From Hyphomicrobiales bacterium (GTDB taxonomy: Bacteria > Pseudomonadota > Alphaproteobacteria > Rhizobiales > Beijerinckiaceae), in the NCBI GenBank assembly GCA_027489835.1, contig JAIXZF010000260.1, forward strand, positions 1 to 7,210: a stretch of 7,210 bases of DNA. The letters run 5' to 3'. How positions within the stretch are numbered: the first letter of the stretch is position 1; every line of letters begins with the position of its first letter. The translations under genes were made by a program, and so were the position numbers. The notes under the pieces are model-generated. The model was not told where the DNA came from. It worked only from the letters and a program-made list of their open reading frames with translations, and made no database searches. This document shows positions 6,026-7,210 of the stretch, one piece after another.

Positions 6026-6031
6026 CTCCCT
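6026..6031 (-). promoter_or_regulatory. Ribosome-binding site of grxD
   Basis: AGGGAG on the minus strand, six bases before the ATG at 6019. It decides the start against the upstream ATG at 6058. Confidence 0.65.
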
Positions 6032-6061
6032 GGCGCCTCTCGGGGTCTGCGCCGTCATGTC

Positions 6062-6298
6062 CTAATTCTGGGGAACAAGGGTCGTCAGCGCAAGGGCATG
6101 GAGCACGCCGCCCATGTTGCCCTTCAGCGCATCGTAGACCATCTGGTGCTGCCGCACGCGGGGCATGCCCTTGAAGGCGGCCGAGGTCACCGTCGCCGCA
6201 TAATGGTCGCCGTCGCCGGCCAGGTCCTTGATCACGACCACGGCGTCGGGGATCGCCGTCTTGATCATGGCCTCGATGTCTTCGGCCTTCATCGGCAT
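6062..6298 (-). CDS. BolA/IbaG-family protein
   Basis: A 78-residue protein matching the short BolA/IbaG type in length. Visible family features are GDGDHYAATVTSAAFKG (28-44), RVRQHQMVYDAL (47-58) and GGVLHALALTT (63-73). His67 of the HAL motif is the conserved residue that helps ligate the shared [2Fe-2S] cluster in BolA-glutaredoxin heterodimers. The fold is a class II KH-like domain, and the protein is cytoplasmic. The ATG at 6298 is preferred to the one two codons later because AGAGAGGG sits seven bases before it. The downstream neighbour is a CGFS glutaredoxin, its usual partner; purL lies upstream, an arrangement I recall from Rhizobiales. Annotation pipelines often call such genes BolA-family transcriptional regulators, but iron-sulfur chaperone or iron-signalling function is better supported for the pair. 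Confidence 0.95.
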   Translation of the reverse strand: MPMKAEDIEAMIKTAIPDAVVVIKDLAGDGDHYAATVTSAAFKGMPRVRQHQMVYDALKGNMGGVLHALALTTLVPQN

Positions 6299-6305
6299 CG
6301 GGCAA

Positions 6306-6313
6306 CCCTCTCT
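6306..6313 (-). promoter_or_regulatory. Ribosome-binding site of the bolA-family gene
   Basis: AGAGAGGG on the minus strand, seven bases before the ATG at 6298. It supports that start over the ATG at 6292. Confidence 0.65.
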
Positions 6314-6318
6314 TGTTC

Positions 6319-6409
6319 CGTCATGCCCGAGCTTGTCCCGGGCACCCCATGTCTTATGCCATCCGCATCGCCGACGGCGTGGGTCCTCGGGGCAAGCCCG
6401 AGGATGACG
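6319..6409. repeat. Palindromic intergenic repeat pair between purL and bolA
   Basis: Two 29-base arms (6319-6347 and 6381-6409) are inverted copies of each other, matching at about 23 of 29 positions, with 33 bases between. Each arm can also fold alone: the right arm has a perfect seven-base stem (6385-6391 with 6397-6403, loop GCAAG), the left a five-base stem (6325-6329 with 6339-6343). The core CGTCATGCCCGAGCTTGTCC resembles, from memory, a highly repeated REP-like intergenic element of Rhizobiales chromosomes. In the minus-strand transcript it would fold between purL and bolA, where it could affect mRNA stability or read-through. There is no T-tract typical of a terminator. Confidence 0.65.
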
Positions 6410-6436
6410 ACGGGGCGGCAACGCTGCCTTCGGCTT

Positions 6437-7210
6437 TCACCCCGCCATGTAGGCCGGGAACCAGCCCTCGTGAGCGGCGCGAAGCTCGGCCACCGATATC
6501 GGCCGTTCGCCCGGCAGCGTCAACGCCTCGCCGCCGACGCGCCCGAGCCTCAGCGCCGGAACGCCAGCCTCGCGTGCCGCGTCGAGAACGCCGTCGGCCG
6601 TCGCGGCGGGGACGGCGAGCACGTAGCGCGCCTGATCCTCGCCGAACAGCGCGCCATGGGCAGGCCCCGGCGGCAGCGCATCGATGACGGCGCCAAGTCC
6701 GCCTGGCATCGCCATCTCGGCCAGCGCCAGCGCCAGCCCGCCATCCGAGCAGTCATGCACGGCGCTGACCTGGCCCCGCGAGATCAGGGCGCGCACGAAA
6801 TCGCCATTGCGGCGCTCGACCGCGAGATCGACGGGCGGCGGCGCGCCCTCGGCCCGGCCGCAGATATCGCGCAGCCAGACCGACTGGCCGAGCCAGCCTG
6901 CGGTGTCGCCGATGAGGATGATCGCGTCGCCCGCCTGCTTGAAGGCGATGGTGGCGTGCTTTGCCACGTCCGGCAGCACGCCCACGCCGCCGATGGTGGG
7001 CGTGGGCAGGATGCCCTGTCCGTTGGTCTCGTTGTAGAGCGACACGTTCCCCGACACGACCGGGAAATCGAGGGCGCGGCAGGCTTCGCCGATGCCCTGG
7101 ATGCAGCCGACGAGCTGGCCCATCACGGGCGGCCGCTCCGGGTTGCCGAAGTTGAGGTTGTCCGTGATGGCGAGCGGCGTCGCGCCCACCGCCGTGAGGT
7201 TCCGCCAGGC
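6437..7210 (-). CDS. purL: Phosphoribosylformylglycinamidine synthase, subunit PurL (5' partial)
   Basis: The last 257 residues of PurL are present; the gene enters from the right edge in frame. PurL, with PurQ and PurS, turns formylglycinamide ribonucleotide into the amidine using ATP and glutamine, the fourth step of purine synthesis in the cytoplasm. Recognisable stretches are ATPLAITDNLNFGNPE (visible residues 10-25), VVSGNVSLYNE (51-61), PTPTIGGVGVLPD (69-81) and HDCSDGGLALALAEM (152-166). These are standard for the small PurL of about 740 residues and cover the second AIRS-like half with its ATP-binding C-terminal domain. A GTG at 7189 lies inside the conserved block and is not the start. 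It ends with TGA 138 bases before the bolA-family gene, a gap filled by the palindromic repeat. Confidence 0.97.
   Translation of the reverse strand, partial: AWRNLTAVGATPLAITDNLNFGNPERPPVMGQLVGCIQGIGEACRALDFPVVSGNVSLYNETNGQGILPTPTIGGVGVLPDVAKHATIAFKQAGDAIILIGDTAGWLGQSVWLRDICGRAEGAPPPVDLAVERRNGDFVRALISRGQVSAVHDCSDGGLALALAEMAMPGGLGAVIDALPPGPAHGALFGEDQARYVLAVPAATADGVLDAAREAGVPALRLGRVGGEALTLPGERPISVAELRAAHEGWFPAYMAG

Noticed and set aside
1..7210. Search for CRISPR arrays, tRNA/rRNA genes, transposases, phage or defence genes
   Set aside because: No regularly spaced direct repeats, no cloverleaf or rRNA-like stretch, and no recognisable mobile or defence proteins were found.

Overview
The window is a GC-rich (visibly about 70 %), gene-dense stretch of a bacterial chromosome. 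Protein content and the purL-bolA-grxD gene order point to an alphaproteobacterium, most likely of the order Hyphomicrobiales (Rhizobiales). This is a judgement from gene order, base composition and a Rhizobiales-like intergenic palindromic repeat, not from a database match. No rRNA, tRNA, CRISPR, transposase or phage gene was seen.

Layout, left to right. (1) Positions 1-1698, plus strand: the 3' part of a multidomain signalling or nucleic-acid protein (end of a DnaQ-type exonuclease, a CBS pair, then a DUF294 / GlnD-like nucleotidyltransferase). (2) 1703-1993, minus: an unrecognised 96-residue protein, convergent with gene 1. (3) 1994-2115: a small intergenic patch with hairpins and a near-duplicate 16-mer. 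(4) 2116-3968, minus: a two-gene unit, a membrane-associated lipase-like alpha/beta hydrolase followed by an ICMT/PEMT-type membrane methyltransferase, joined by a GTGA overlap. (5) 3969-4106: a divergent promoter region holding two perfect 6-4-6 inverted repeats. (6) 4107-5673, plus: two exported hydrolases, an alpha/beta hydrolase and an SGNH esterase, overlapping by 14 bases. (7) 5678-7210, minus: grxD (CGFS monothiol glutaredoxin), a bolA-family gene and the C-terminal third of purL. These are transcribed in the order purL, bolA, grxD, with a palindromic repeat between purL and bolA.

How the genes fit together. The right-hand block is ordinary core genome: PurL serves purine synthesis, and the BolA/CGFS-glutaredoxin pair is a known partnership in [2Fe-2S] binding and iron handling. 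The central block is the accessory-looking part. Three serine hydrolases of two folds and a membrane methyltransferase are arranged around one divergent promoter, which suggests a shared role in lipid, ester or envelope processing, but no substrate can be read from the sequence. Nothing here clearly forms a previously undescribed system. The central hydrolase/methyltransferase cluster with its paired palindromes is the best candidate for a closer look.
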